From contig CALAJY010000041.1 in NCBI GenBank assembly GCA_937923265.1, forward strand, positions 1-50,350: a stretch of DNA of 50,350 bases, given 5' to 3'. Under the pieces are notes generated by a model. That model was not told where the DNA came from. It searched no databases and saw only the letters and a list, made by a program, of their open reading frames with translations. The stretch comes from an uncultured Tissierellia bacterium. Its GTDB lineage: Bacteria > Bacillota > Clostridia > Tissierellales > Peptoniphilaceae. Made by a program: the position numbers and the translations under genes. Positions 1 through 8,105 of this stretch are shown piece by piece; positions within the stretch are counted from its first letter, which is position 1; every line of letters starts with the position of its first letter.

Positions 1-1304
1 TGAGCGCCCTTTCCCACGAGATCGTAGCGTTTTTCGAAATCATTTTGCTCTTTTTCTAATCCATAGGTCCATTCATTGATGGAGATGCCCGGATAGATGC
101 CTTCCGCAAACATCGCTTTTTCAGCCAAGACCTTGCACTCGTCGTCCACGATTAAAGAATCGATCAGCTTATGGTCGTAAGCCAAGCGTTTCAGACGTTC
201 CAACGGAACCTCTTTGGTCTTTTCCGGTTCCTGAAAGACCAGACTCACCTTGCTCGCATCTTCCGAGATCTCATATTTCAGGTTCGTTTTCACCCCTAAA
301 TCGGCCAATTTATTCAGCAATTTTTCTGCAGGGATCAAAAATTTATTATCTTTTTGAACTTGGATCGAACTCAAAAAATTGTCCAAAGCCTTATTCTTCA
401 CAATGGTTTGAAAGTCATCCTTGGCCGTCGATGTCATGGTAATCGCCGGGAACTGCCGGTGCAGACCCGCCTTACGGATCTGGAGCTCTTCAAGATACGT
501 GTAAACATAAGGTCGAAGAAGCAATTGGCCGGTGAGATTGTGCTTTTTAAGAACTTCATAAGCCAGGGTCCGGCAGGCCGGATGATCTAAAACCTGGGAC
601 AGAATGTTTTGATTGTCCGATACTTTCTGTGCCAGCAGATCCAGGGGCTTTTGCCCCTCCTTGATTTCTTCCTTTTGTACCATCTCCTGATAAGATTCAT
701 TCTTTAAAAAGGACAAAGAAAAATGATTCGAAGCATCACACCGAATCGGCAGAGCGCTTCCTTTCAGAGAAAGGGAATTTAATGCTCTGGCAGCAGGAGA
801 GACCCGATAATTCGGATGGGCGGAATCCTCGTAGACCATCGAGAGCCATTCGCCAATGAGCTGATGATCCCGGAGAAGATCTTCCACCATGGAGGTGGGT
901 GACTGCTTGGAATTTAAATAAGCCACAGCATTCGGATACACGAAGCAGTTCATCTCCAAGGGAAAGCGGTCGTAATAATCTGCTCCATCCTTTTCCACGT
1001 AGGAAATCAGGCACCGCAAAATCTCATTGCGTTCCGTCTTCTCCAATCCCGAAAAGTCATCTTTGAATCCCTGAACTGCAAAGGAAGCCCGGGTTCCTGC
1101 CAAGAGAACCCCATTACGGTCATAAATATTTCCCCGAGGTGCCGTTACTTGAATTTCTTTCATTCGTTTCGTCTCAGAAATCTTCCGAAAATAGGCCCCC
1201 TGCTTAATTGTTAAACCATATAGGCGCCACAGCAGGACCCCCATGAATACGAATAAAAAAAAGAGGATAATCCGTGCTCTCGCCCGTCCTTGATTTTGAT
1301 TCAT
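1..1304 (-). CDS. mrdA: Penicillin-binding protein 2 (PBP2/MrdA type), N-terminal part, cut by window edge
   Basis: Peptidoglycan transpeptidase of the elongation machinery. Only the N-terminal ~434 residues are in the window: a short basic start, one membrane helix (IILFFLFVFMGVLL), then the PBP-dimer region with the family motif APRGNIYDRNGVLLAG. The catalytic serine domain lies beyond base 1. The gene follows mreB-mreC-mreD in the order usual for Bacillota, 33 bases after mreD, so it is very probably the rod-complex PBP. I chose the ATG at 1304 because AGGAAG then sits 8 bases upstream; an in-frame ATG at 1310 is only 2 bases from it. No internal stop seen. Family assignment is firm; the exact PBP class rests on context. 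Confidence 0.85.
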   Translation of the reverse strand, partial: MNQNQGRARARIILFFLFVFMGVLLWRLYGLTIKQGAYFRKISETKRMKEIQVTAPRGNIYDRNGVLLAGTRASFAVQGFKDDFSGLEKTERNEILRCLISYVEKDGADYYDRFPLEMNCFVYPNAVAYLNSKQSPTSMVEDLLRDHQLIGEWLSMVYEDSAHPNYRVSPAARALNSLSLKGSALPIRCDASNHFSLSFLKNESYQEMVQKEEIKEGQKPLDLLAQKVSDNQNILSQVLDHPACRTLAYEVLKKHNLTGQLLLRPYVYTYLEELQIRKAGLHRQFPAITMTSTAKDDFQTIVKNKALDNFLSSIQVQKDNKFLIPAEKLLNKLADLGVKTNLKYEISEDASKVSLVFQEPEKTKEVPLERLKRLAYDHKLIDSLIVDDECKVLAEKAMFAEGIYPGISINEWTYGLEKEQNDFEKRYDLVGKGA

Positions 1305-1337
1305 TCCCATCTCTTCCTAATTCCAATGATACTTCTA

Positions 1338-1838
1338 CTAATACAGCCGATATTTGCGCACCGAATCCGGCTTTAAGAACTTTTTGATGGCCCCTCGCAT
1401 CACAAAAAAGAGAGCTGCGTTGACGATAAGCTCAATAAAAATCGGTCCCTTAAAATAGGAAAGGTTCCACCGGCCCATCCGCAATAACAGAGAAATCGCC
1501 CATTCCAATCCATTACTAAACAGGGTCGAAACGGCCACGATAAAAATCGCGGTGGGTAGATGTCCGGAACTGTGGTGCAGAAAGCGACCCACAAAGGTGC
1601 CCACCAAGAAATAAATGAGTGCATGAATTCCTAATACGGTGGAAAATACCACATCCTGAAGAAGACCCAAGCCGAGTCCAAGATAGGCTCCCGTTTTCTC
1701 TCCGTATATCATCGCTACGGCAACCGTAAACACCAGGAGCAAATTGGCTCGAGCTCCGAAAATGGAAAAGTTGCTGAAAATCATGGTCTGCAAGAGCCCC
1801 GTGAGAAGGAGACACAGACCCATTTTCCACTTACTCAT
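1338..1838 (-). CDS. mreD: Rod shape-determining membrane protein MreD
   Basis: Integral membrane component of the MreBCD elongation complex that links cytoplasmic MreB to periplasmic-side wall synthases. The 166-residue product is almost wholly hydrophobic with about five membrane helices and ends in a short basic tail (KKFLKPDSVRKYRLY), matching family length and layout. It overlaps the end of mreC by 8 bases, with the ATG inside the last mreC codons and a GGGAGGAG binding site just upstream, so the two are probably translationally coupled. Sequence conservation in MreD is low, so the call depends on topology plus its place between mreC and the PBP gene. Confidence 0.9.
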   Translation of the reverse strand: MSKWKMGLCLLLTGLLQTMIFSNFSIFGARANLLLVFTVAVAMIYGEKTGAYLGLGLGLLQDVVFSTVLGIHALIYFLVGTFVGRFLHHSSGHLPTAIFIVAVSTLFSNGLEWAISLLLRMGRWNLSYFKGPIFIELIVNAALFFVMRGAIKKFLKPDSVRKYRLY

Positions 1839-2781
1839 TGTCTCCTCCCTTCTTTCCGTCCTTCTGAAGATTTCCTACCGCCCGAGCCGTTTTTCCCGCT
1901 CCCTTTGTTTCGGTCTTGGGCGCCTGCTCCACCGGTTGTTCCAGGGTATTCGGAACCACCAAAACACGGTAAATATCCGAGAAATCAACCGCCGTTTCAA
2001 TGATAAAGTTCTTGGTAAGCTCATCCTCCGAACCCGTTACCTTGCTGACTTTACCAACATAAAGGCCCCGCGGGTAAACACCGCCGATGCCGGCGGTAAC
2101 CAGCTCTTCCCCCACCGTAAGGGGCTTTTGTGCATCCAGGAGATAGCCGAAAAAGACCTCCCCATCTCTTCCGTTGATGATTCCCTGACTCATGGAAGTC
2201 AGAAAGAGAACGGAAAGGTTATTGGACTGGTCCAGGATGCTGATGACCTTACTGTAGTTCCATCCCACCTCTGAGATTCTCCCGATCAAGCCCATTTTGA
2301 CCGTCTTTTGCGAGTTTTGCACCCCGGAGACAACAATATCTCCCTCCTTCACCCCGTCTCGACTTCCGCGGTCGATGGTGAAGCGGGTAAAGGTGTTGGA
2401 GGGGTCCCGTGCCGTAACGGTCGCAGATAGTGTGGAGCCGTCATTGGCTTCCTTCAGTTGATACTCCTGTTTTAATGCCTCCTGGCGGTTGACCACTTCT
2501 TGCAGGCTTCGGATTTGTGCGCGAAGACCTTCATTTTCCACCTTCATTTTTTCCAGTTGCGCCTGACCCGCCCTCTCTCCGAAAAGACGATCGTAGAACG
2601 TTTTGAAAGACTGGGAGGCCGAATAGAACACCCGGTTCACAGGGGATATCAGATTATCCAAAAGCTGCGAAGGCAAGCGGCTGCTCTCCGGATTTCTTCG
2701 AGAAAAGACGATCAAGAGGATAAGAAGGAGCAGCGTGATGAAGAAAGACTTATTAAATTTACTTTTCTTGTACTGAATCAT
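1831..2781 (-). CDS. mreC: Rod shape-determining protein MreC
   Basis: Bitopic scaffold of the elongasome. The 316-residue product has a basic cytoplasmic start, one membrane helix at about residues 13-28, a coiled coil at about 70-110 (ERAGQAQLEKMKVENEGLRA) and then the two beta-barrel domains typical of MreC, with the family stretch DRGSRDGVKEGDIVVS. The last ~35 residues are a charged Lys/Gly tail longer than usual. It starts inside mreB (23-base overlap) with GGGAGAC as binding site. Part of the mreB-C-D-PBP2 operon. Confidence 0.95.
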   Translation of the reverse strand: MIQYKKSKFNKSFFITLLLLILLIVFSRRNPESSRLPSQLLDNLISPVNRVFYSASQSFKTFYDRLFGERAGQAQLEKMKVENEGLRAQIRSLQEVVNRQEALKQEYQLKEANDGSTLSATVTARDPSNTFTRFTIDRGSRDGVKEGDIVVSGVQNSQKTVKMGLIGRISEVGWNYSKVISILDQSNNLSVLFLTSMSQGIINGRDGEVFFGYLLDAQKPLTVGEELVTAGIGGVYPRGLYVGKVSKVTGSEDELTKNFIIETAVDFSDIYRVLVVPNTLEQPVEQAPKTETKGAGKTARAVGNLQKDGKKGGDNE

Positions 2782-3796
2782 GTTTGTCTCCCTTGTCCTT
2801 CCACTGATCGATGTTTTTCATTAAGATTTGGGCGCCATTGATGGTATCCACCAGAGGAGACTTCGAGCTCCTGACTCGAACATTGACCTGTTCTGCAATG
2901 TAGCGATCGAAGCCGTCGATTTGAGACCCTCCCCCCGTTAAGATCAGGCCTTTTGCGATGATATCCGCGGCGAGTTCCGGAGGGGTCTTTTCCAAGACGG
3001 AGCGCACCAGATCCACCGCATTTTCAATGAAAGGCAGGATCGCAGACCGAATATCCATTGCATACACATCGATGCTCTTGGGCATCCCTGTCACAAGGTC
3101 CCTGCCCCCCACTTCCATGGCGTTGAGCTCTCCATCGTCATTGAGACTCGCTATTCGTTTCTTCACCTCTTCGGCGGTGTTCTCTCCGATTACCAGATCG
3201 TATTTTTCACGGATGTACTCCCGTATCGCCCGATCCAGATTGTCTCCCCCATTTTTTAGGGTTTTGGAGGTGATAACCCCATAGCCGGAGACAACGGCTG
3301 CCTCTGTGGTTCCCGCCCCCACATTGAGAACCATCACACCTCTAGTGGACCGATCGATCAGACCCGCCCCATAAGCGGAGGCAAGGCTTTCTTCGACCAG
3401 ATACACATCCCGTGCTCCCGATTGCAAAACCGCATCCTGGATGGCTCGGTTTTCCACATCCGTTGCTCCCGAAGGCACACTGATCATGACGCGCGGGGCA
3501 ACCACGGAGATCCCCGGCACCGCTTTATGAATGAAGTATTCCAGCATCGCCTGGGTAAGATCGAAATCCGAAATCACCCCATCCTCAAGGGGACGCACCG
3601 CCACAATCTCATCCGGAGACTTGCCGATGAGCTCCTTCGCTTCCTTGCCGATTGCCAAAATCTCCATGCGCTGGTAGTTCAGAGCCACAACGGTTGGTTC
3701 TTCTATGACAACTCCCTTGTCTAAGCGAGCTACTATGGTATTCGCAGTACCCAGATCAATCGCCAGATCAGGAGCTACAATTCGTATATGTTTCAC
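2759..3796 (-). CDS. mreB: Rod shape-determining protein MreB (bacterial actin)
   Basis: ATP-dependent actin homologue that forms membrane-bound filaments and positions wall synthesis. Of 345 residues the start shows the phosphate-1 loop (DLAIDLGTANTIVA), then the connecting and phosphate-2 region (VLNVGAGTTEAAVVS) and the adenosine motif (LILTGGGSQIDG). The second loop reads NVGAGTTE where most MreBs have DIGGGTTE, so both the usual Asp and one Gly are replaced. The start is a GTG with AGAGGTG five bases upstream; the N-terminus is about six residues longer than in common MreBs. First gene of the mre operon; no strong promoter found in 3797-3897, so readthrough from radC is possible. Confidence 0.95.
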   Translation of the reverse strand: MKHIRIVAPDLAIDLGTANTIVARLDKGVVIEEPTVVALNYQRMEILAIGKEAKELIGKSPDEIVAVRPLEDGVISDFDLTQAMLEYFIHKAVPGISVVAPRVMISVPSGATDVENRAIQDAVLQSGARDVYLVEESLASAYGAGLIDRSTRGVMVLNVGAGTTEAAVVSGYGVITSKTLKNGGDNLDRAIREYIREKYDLVIGENTAEEVKKRIASLNDDGELNAMEVGGRDLVTGMPKSIDVYAMDIRSAILPFIENAVDLVRSVLEKTPPELAADIIAKGLILTGGGSQIDGFDRYIAEQVNVRVRSSKSPLVDTINGAQILMKNIDQWKDKGDKHDSVQEK

Positions 3797-3897
3797 CTGA
3801 CACCTCTTTAGTCTTTCGATAATATTCCATCGTGCAACTCTTATTCTATACGATTCCGAGCCTGCTTACATAAAAAAGAAGGAATTGTAGAAGAAAA

Positions 3898-4584
3898 TTA
3901 CTGAAATATCCCCCGCTGTCGCAGGCTCACAAACTTGCCGCGGCCAATGACAATGTGATCCAGAAGGGGAATTCCCAGGAGTTTCCCCGCTTCTTCCAAC
4001 CTTCTTGTGATTGCAATGTCTTCCGGACTGGGCTCGGGGTCCCCGCTGGGATGGTTATGAGCCACAATGAGGCTGTTTGCCCCCTGACGAATTGCCGGAC
4101 GAAAAACCTCTCGTGGATGGACCATGGTCCGATTTAGGGTCCCCACGGAAATGGTCTCCATGCGAATGGGTTTGTTCTTCGTATCCAAGAGAACCTCGCA
4201 GAACATTTCCCGATCTTCCGTGAGATAAACCGAGGAGAAGTAATTGGCGACACTCGCTGGCGAATTCAGGGAGATGGCCTGAAAATCCCTGAATTCCGTG
4301 AGCCGTCTTCCCAGCTGCAGTCCCGCCAGGATTCGGCACGACTTGCTCAGTCCGATTCCCGGCAGAGCCTGAAGCTCCTGAAGAGACGCTTTTAAAAGCC
4401 AGGCTTTCCCCTGCCCCATGCGGAGCAAGGTCTCGGCCAGGTCCAATGCATTTTTTCCCTGAAGGCCGGAGCCAATCAGAATTGCCAAGAGCTCCTCATC
4501 AGTGAGGCTCGACTCTCCATGCTTCAATAGTTTCTCCATGGGTCGATCCTCCTGCGGGAGCTCCTTTACCGTTAATGTATTCAT
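3898..4584 (-). CDS. radC: RadC-family JAB/MPN-domain protein
   Basis: 228 residues with an N-terminal helix-hairpin-helix region (LQALPGIGLSKSCRILAG) and a C-terminal JAB1/MPN metalloprotease-like domain carrying the zinc motif HNHPSGD followed by a downstream Asp (LLDHIVIG). The name comes from a historical DNA-repair assignment; the biochemical role is not settled. Very often found next to mreBCD in Bacillota, as here. It starts 16 bases after the Gx-type membrane protein and probably shares its transcript; binding site GGAGG at good spacing. No terminator hairpin seen after it, so it may read into mreB. Confidence 0.93.
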   Translation of the reverse strand: MNTLTVKELPQEDRPMEKLLKHGESSLTDEELLAILIGSGLQGKNALDLAETLLRMGQGKAWLLKASLQELQALPGIGLSKSCRILAGLQLGRRLTEFRDFQAISLNSPASVANYFSSVYLTEDREMFCEVLLDTKNKPIRMETISVGTLNRTMVHPREVFRPAIRQGANSLIVAHNHPSGDPEPSPEDIAITRRLEEAGKLLGIPLLDHIVIGRGKFVSLRQRGIFQ

Positions 4585-4600
4585 AATCCTCCAAGTCCTT

Positions 4601-5107
4601 TCAAGACCCGTGGACCACCCTTGTCAGATGAGGGGAAATGGCATTCGCAACCAAGCCGACAAAAAAACCCGTGACTAAGCCAATTAAATTCAAAATCGGA
4701 AAATACGCGAAAAGCCCTCCGTTGCTCAGAAAAAAAGCAGCAACCGCAATCTGTCCAAAGTTATGGGCTACCGCACCCAGCTCACTGATTCCAATGAGGC
4801 TTAACCGGTTTGAAAAAAAGCGATAGGCAAAACTCATAACGAGGGACGAAAGAAGTGCCCCCGCAAAGCTGTACCAGAAACCGGTTACCGATCCCGTGAT
4901 GAGCATGAGAAGCAGGGATTTCAAAAGAGCGACGACAATTCCCGCCCGGTATCCGAAAACAACGATGGTGGTTAGTATAATGACGTTGGAAAGGCCCAAT
5001 TTTGCTCCCGGTATGGGGAGCGGCAGCGGAAGAGATTGTTCAATCAGGGAGATAATCAAGGCCAACGACGTTAAAAGGGAAAGGAAAACGAGTTTTTTGG
5101 TATTCAT
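4601..5107 (-). CDS. Gx transporter family / heptaprenyl-diphosphate-synthase-component-I-like membrane protein (EetB-like)
   Basis: 168 residues with about five membrane helices, containing the family signature PGAKLGLSNVI near residue 30. Homologues are annotated as Gx transporter family or component I of heptaprenyl diphosphate synthase; the fold resembles small substrate-binding subunits of ECF transporters. It directly follows a NusG-domain-II protein, the pairing known from extracellular electron transfer loci (EetA/EetB in Listeria), recalled rather than checked. Its substrate is unknown. I start it at the ATG with GGGGAGACA just upstream; a longer frame to 5155 would run into the preceding gene and has no binding site. 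Confidence 0.75.
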   Translation of the reverse strand: MNTKKLVFLSLLTSLALIISLIEQSLPLPLPIPGAKLGLSNVIILTTIVVFGYRAGIVVALLKSLLLMLITGSVTGFWYSFAGALLSSLVMSFAYRFFSNRLSLIGISELGAVAHNFGQIAVAAFFLSNGGLFAYFPILNLIGLVTGFFVGLVANAISPHLTRVVHGS

Positions 5108-5120
5108 CTTGTCTCCCCTT

Positions 5121-5519
5121 TCAATGTAAAACGGTGTCCACTTTTTGGTCCGCATGGTTTAACGACTTGATTTCCACCACGAGACGATGCGGTAAACACA
5201 CAATCATCTGCCCCACCTGATGAATGCTGCCTTGATAAATACAAAGCTTATCCGGACAATCCGCCTCCTCCATCCGGACCTTGCCATGGTCAAACACCAA
5301 AATATTTTTCCCATATGGATTTTTTATATCGAATGTCTTTCCCTCTTGGTCTGGTGTCCAAGGAATCCTTTGAATTTCCTTACCGTCTAACTGAATGCTG
5401 ACATAGATGTCTCCCTTGGATTGTCTGCTGAAAAAAAAGCCGACAAGCAAGATGATGCTGGTCACAGCAATCAAGCCGACCACAACAAGGTCCGCTTTAC
5501 GAATCCCCTTATGCTTCAT
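5121..5519 (-). CDS. NusG domain II-containing extracytoplasmic protein (EetA-like)
   Basis: 132 residues: one N-terminal membrane helix (about 10-30, VVVGLIAVTSIILLVGFFFS) and an outside beta-rich domain of NusG-II type ending in the conserved CPDKLC and CLPHRLVVEI segments. Despite the name it is not a transcription factor. In many anaerobes it sits with a Gx-type membrane protein and flavin-transfer genes. Here it leads a three-gene unit with the Gx protein (13-base gap) and radC. Binding site TGGAGGACT precedes the ATG and a good promoter lies 80-100 bases upstream. Role in electron transfer is inference. Confidence 0.8.
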   Translation of the reverse strand: MKHKGIRKADLVVVGLIAVTSIILLVGFFFSRQSKGDIYVSIQLDGKEIQRIPWTPDQEGKTFDIKNPYGKNILVFDHGKVRMEEADCPDKLCIYQGSIHQVGQMIVCLPHRLVVEIKSLNHADQKVDTVLH

Positions 5520-5594
5520 GAGTCCTCCAACCTTACTTCCAGGCTACCATCCCCTAGAATTTTTCACAAGTTCAATTTATGCTAGATTTGTTTC

Positions 5595-5623
5595 ATTGTA
5601 ACGGATTTAAAAGAGTTCTACAA
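5595..5623 (-). promoter_or_regulatory. Promoter of the NusG-II/Gx/radC unit
   Basis: Read on the minus strand: TTGTAG, 17-base spacer, TACAAT, a good sigma-A match about 80 bases upstream of the NusG-II start. It stands back to back with the plus-strand promoter of the small membrane protein. Confidence 0.6.
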
Positions 5624-5629
5624 AAGATT

Positions 5630-5659
5630 TTGTTAGCATTTTTTCATTAAGGATATAAA
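5630..5659 (+). promoter_or_regulatory. Promoter of the small stress-type membrane protein
   Basis: TTGTTA, 18-base spacer, TATAAA, followed about 50 bases later by the AGGAGGG binding site of the gene at 5713. Sigma-A-like; a general-stress sigma site was not recognised. Confidence 0.5.
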
Positions 5660-5712
5660 TATATTGTATTTCTTCGCAGAAAGACTGTCACTTATAAACT
5701 TAGGAGGGTATT

Positions 5713-5970
5713 ATGAACATTTTTTCTTGGATTATCCTTGGTGCTGTTGCGGGTTGGATAGCCAGCATGATCATGGGACGGAATCAGCAGATGGGGGCAA
5801 TTGCAAATATCGTCTGCGGTATCGTCGGTGCCTTTGTCGGTGGAATCATCACAGAACGTATATTCAACGTTAAAGTGGACGGCTTTAACCTCACCAGTTT
5901 CATCGTTGCCATCTTCGGTGCGGTGATCGTCTTAGCGATTTATAACTTTTTTTCGAAAAACAAACGCTAG
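5713..5970 (+). CDS. GlsB/YeaQ/YmgE family small membrane protein
   Basis: 85 residues, nearly all hydrophobic, with three predicted helices and the Gly-rich pattern of the transglycosylase-associated/GlsB family (WIILGAVAGWIASMIMGR at the start, GIVGAFVGGIITERIF in the middle). Family members are often stress induced; the molecular role is unknown. Single-gene unit: own promoter, AGGAGGG binding site, and a strong bidirectional terminator right after the stop. It is the only plus-strand gene in the first 16 kb. Confidence 0.9.
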   Translation: MNIFSWIILGAVAGWIASMIMGRNQQMGAIANIVCGIVGAFVGGIITERIFNVKVDGFNLTSFIVAIFGAVIVLAIYNFFSKNKR

Positions 5971-5975
5971 GTAAC

Positions 5976-6019
5976 AAAAAAAAAGAAGCGGACCGGAAAA
6001 TCCGGTCCGCTTCTTTTTT
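5976..6019. terminator. Bidirectional intrinsic terminator
   Basis: A 14-base perfect stem (AGAAGCGGACCGGA and its complement) with an AAA loop at 5984-6014, flanked by an A-run on the left and a T-run on the right. It can end both the plus-strand gene at 5713 and the rnf operon arriving on the minus strand. Confidence 0.92.
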
Positions 6020-6026
6020 ATTTCGC

Positions 6027-6872
6027 TTATTGTGCAGCGGTTGCTTCCGCCGGCTGTTGCACGGTAACCTTCGCATTCTCATCGAGCACGATGCACTTCG
6101 CCGGGCATTTCGAGGCAGCCAACTGTGCCTTTTCCCAGTCAAATTGGTCACTGTACACCGCGTGTGCCAGTTTCCCATCCAGTGCAAAATCTTCCGGAGC
6201 CAGTTTTGCACAGATTCCGCAGCCGATGCAGCCGATGCTGCATGCCCCCTTCACCGCCTTGCCAAATTCAGGATTCTTGCATTTCACCTGTGCAGGCGCA
6301 TGATAGGGAACGAGTTCGATGATGTGTTTCGGACAAACATTGATACAAGCCATGCAGGAGGTGCACTTTTCCTGATCGACCCGTGCCACCCCGTTCACAA
6401 CATGAATGGCCCCATAGTTACAGACCCTTTCACAGGTCCCGCAACCCAAACATCCGTAGGCGCAGGATTTGCAGCCACCGAAGGAGTATTCCATCAAACG
6501 GCAGTCCTCTACGCCATCAAAGCGGAAGGTCTGGCTGGTATGCTCATGATCCCCCTGGCATTTCACAGAGGCGACCTGCTTGTTCATGGCATCGGCACTC
6601 TTCCCCATAATCTGGGCAACTTCCTCTGCCACTTTTTCTCCCCCGACCCCGCAGGCCGCAACCGATGCTTCCCCTGCCACAATGGCAGAAGCGCAGCCAT
6701 CACAGCCCGGATACCCACAGGCGCCACAGTTCGCTCCGGGTAATGCTTCCCGCACCTTGGTAACGCGTTCATCCACAGGGATGTAGGTCAGCTTGCTGAC
6801 AATACCGAGGAGGAAGGCAAAGACACCGCCCATAACGGACATGATAATTACTGGTGTGATAATAGATTCCAT
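6027..6872 (-). CDS. rnfB: Rnf complex iron-sulfur subunit RnfB
   Basis: Ferredoxin-accepting subunit of the ion-translocating ferredoxin:NAD+ oxidoreductase. 281 residues: N-terminal membrane anchor (about 5-27), a 4Fe-4S domain with CGACGYPGCDGCA, then a long Cys-rich part with several cluster motifs (CLGCGTCERVC, CTSCMACINVC, CIGCGIC) and a further Cys pair near the end. Last gene of rnfCDGEAB, 11 bases after rnfA, with AAGGAGGAG as binding site. The last ~25 residues are Ala/Gln/Glu-rich and look non-catalytic. Confidence 0.97.
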   Translation of the reverse strand: MESIITPVIIMSVMGGVFAFLLGIVSKLTYIPVDERVTKVREALPGANCGACGYPGCDGCASAIVAGEASVAACGVGGEKVAEEVAQIMGKSADAMNKQVASVKCQGDHEHTSQTFRFDGVEDCRLMEYSFGGCKSCAYGCLGCGTCERVCNYGAIHVVNGVARVDQEKCTSCMACINVCPKHIIELVPYHAPAQVKCKNPEFGKAVKGACSIGCIGCGICAKLAPEDFALDGKLAHAVYSDQFDWEKAQLAASKCPAKCIVLDENAKVTVQQPAEATAAQ

Positions 6873-6883
6873 ATCTCCTCCTT

Positions 6884-7456
6884 CTAAAACATGCCTTTAA
6901 AGCCAAGGAAGGCGATGGACATTAAGCCCAAGGTCACCATAGCAATGGGGACATTTTGAAATGACTTATTTAAATCCGCAAGTTCATATTGCTCACGAAT
7001 GGCGGCAAGAAGAACAATCGCCATGGTAAAGCCGATGGAAGCCGAGAAGCCGCTGGCCAACGTCTCCCAAAGCGTGTAGCCCTTCTCAACATTGAGCAGC
7101 GCAACCCCCAACACGATACAGTTCGTGGTGATCAAGGGAAGATAAATACCCAGGGCACTGTAGAGCGAGGGAGCAGACTTTTTTAAGAACATCTCCACCA
7201 GCTGCACCAAAGCAGCAATGACCAGGATGAAGGCAAGGGTTCTCAAATAGGTCAGATTCGGCTGAAGCAAATACTTGTCCACAAAATAGGTGATGGCCGA
7301 GGCAAAGGTAACAACAAAGGTTACCGCCGCTCCCATTCCCACCGAGGTTTCCACCTTGCTGGAGACACCGACTGCCGGGCAAATTCCCAGGAACTGTGCA
7401 AATACGTAGTTATTGATAAAGATGGTTGCAAAAATAATTTGAAAAATATTCGTCAT
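6884..7456 (-). CDS. rnfA: Rnf complex membrane subunit RnfA
   Basis: 190 residues, six membrane helices, with the conserved opening FATIFINNYVFAQFLGICP and the second-half TTNCIVLGVALLN motif that carries the inter-subunit Cys ligand. RnfA and RnfE are paralogues with opposite topology that together hold an iron-sulfur cluster in the membrane and form part of the ion path. Sits between rnfE and rnfB in the usual Bacillota order; AAGGAGA binding site. Confidence 0.97.
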   Translation of the reverse strand: MTNIFQIIFATIFINNYVFAQFLGICPAVGVSSKVETSVGMGAAVTFVVTFASAITYFVDKYLLQPNLTYLRTLAFILVIAALVQLVEMFLKKSAPSLYSALGIYLPLITTNCIVLGVALLNVEKGYTLWETLASGFSASIGFTMAIVLLAAIREQYELADLNKSFQNVPIAMVTLGLMSIAFLGFKGMF

Positions 7457-7467
7457 CGCTACTCTCC

Positions 7468-8094
7468 TTACTTATTCTCCGCAACCGGCCCATTGATTTC
7501 CTTCTGGTGGGCTCTTTCCTTGATTGCCATAACCGCGGCAATAAAGATGCCCAAGATAATGAAGGCCGATGGTGCCTGTTGGAAAAAGGGAATCGCAAAT
7601 TCTTTCGGATAGATGTGCATACCAAAGAAGGTGCCCGCTCCCAAGAATTCACGAATGATGGAGATACCGGTAATGACCAGGGTATATCCCAAGCCATTGG
7701 CAATTCCATCAATGATCGATGGGAACACGCCATTCTTGGAGGCAAAAGACTCCGCTCTTCCCAGAATAATGCAGTTTACAACGATTAGAGGGAGGAAAAT
7801 TCCCAAAGCCTTGTACAAAGCAGGAATAAAAGCCTGCAATACCATCTCCAAAATGGTTACGAAAGATGCGATGACAACAATGAAAGCCGGGATTCGGATT
7901 TCATTGGGAATGAAATTTCTCATCAGAGAAATCACCAAGTTCGATAAGGTAAGGACAACCACCACAGAGAGTCCCATACCCAAAGCTCCGCTGGAGGTTA
8001 CCGAAACGGCCAAAACGGAGCATAGCCCGATAAGCTGTACTAAAGAGGGATTGTTGGTGAATAGACCCTCTTTGAATTGTTCTGAAATCTTCAC
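7468..8094 (-). CDS. rnfE: Rnf complex membrane subunit RnfE
   Basis: 208 residues, six membrane helices, RnfA paralogue. Contains NPSLVQLIGLCSVLAVS at the start and VVNCIILGRAESFA in the second half, the two Cys-bearing segments expected of RnfE. Starts with GTG behind GGAGGAGAC, 11 bases after rnfG. The C-terminal tail is short and charged (KERAHQKEINGPVAENK). Confidence 0.96.
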   Translation of the reverse strand: MKISEQFKEGLFTNNPSLVQLIGLCSVLAVSVTSSGALGMGLSVVVVLTLSNLVISLMRNFIPNEIRIPAFIVVIASFVTILEMVLQAFIPALYKALGIFLPLIVVNCIILGRAESFASKNGVFPSIIDGIANGLGYTLVITGISIIREFLGAGTFFGMHIYPKEFAIPFFQQAPSAFIILGIFIAAVMAIKERAHQKEINGPVAENK

Positions 8095-8105
8095 AGGTCT
8101 CCTCC

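Noticed and set aside
4585..4600. Shared AAAGGACTTGGA string upstream of radC and of the HTH gene at 20841
   Set aside because: Twelve bases covering a ribosome binding site region; easily explained by purine-rich leaders, no structure around it.
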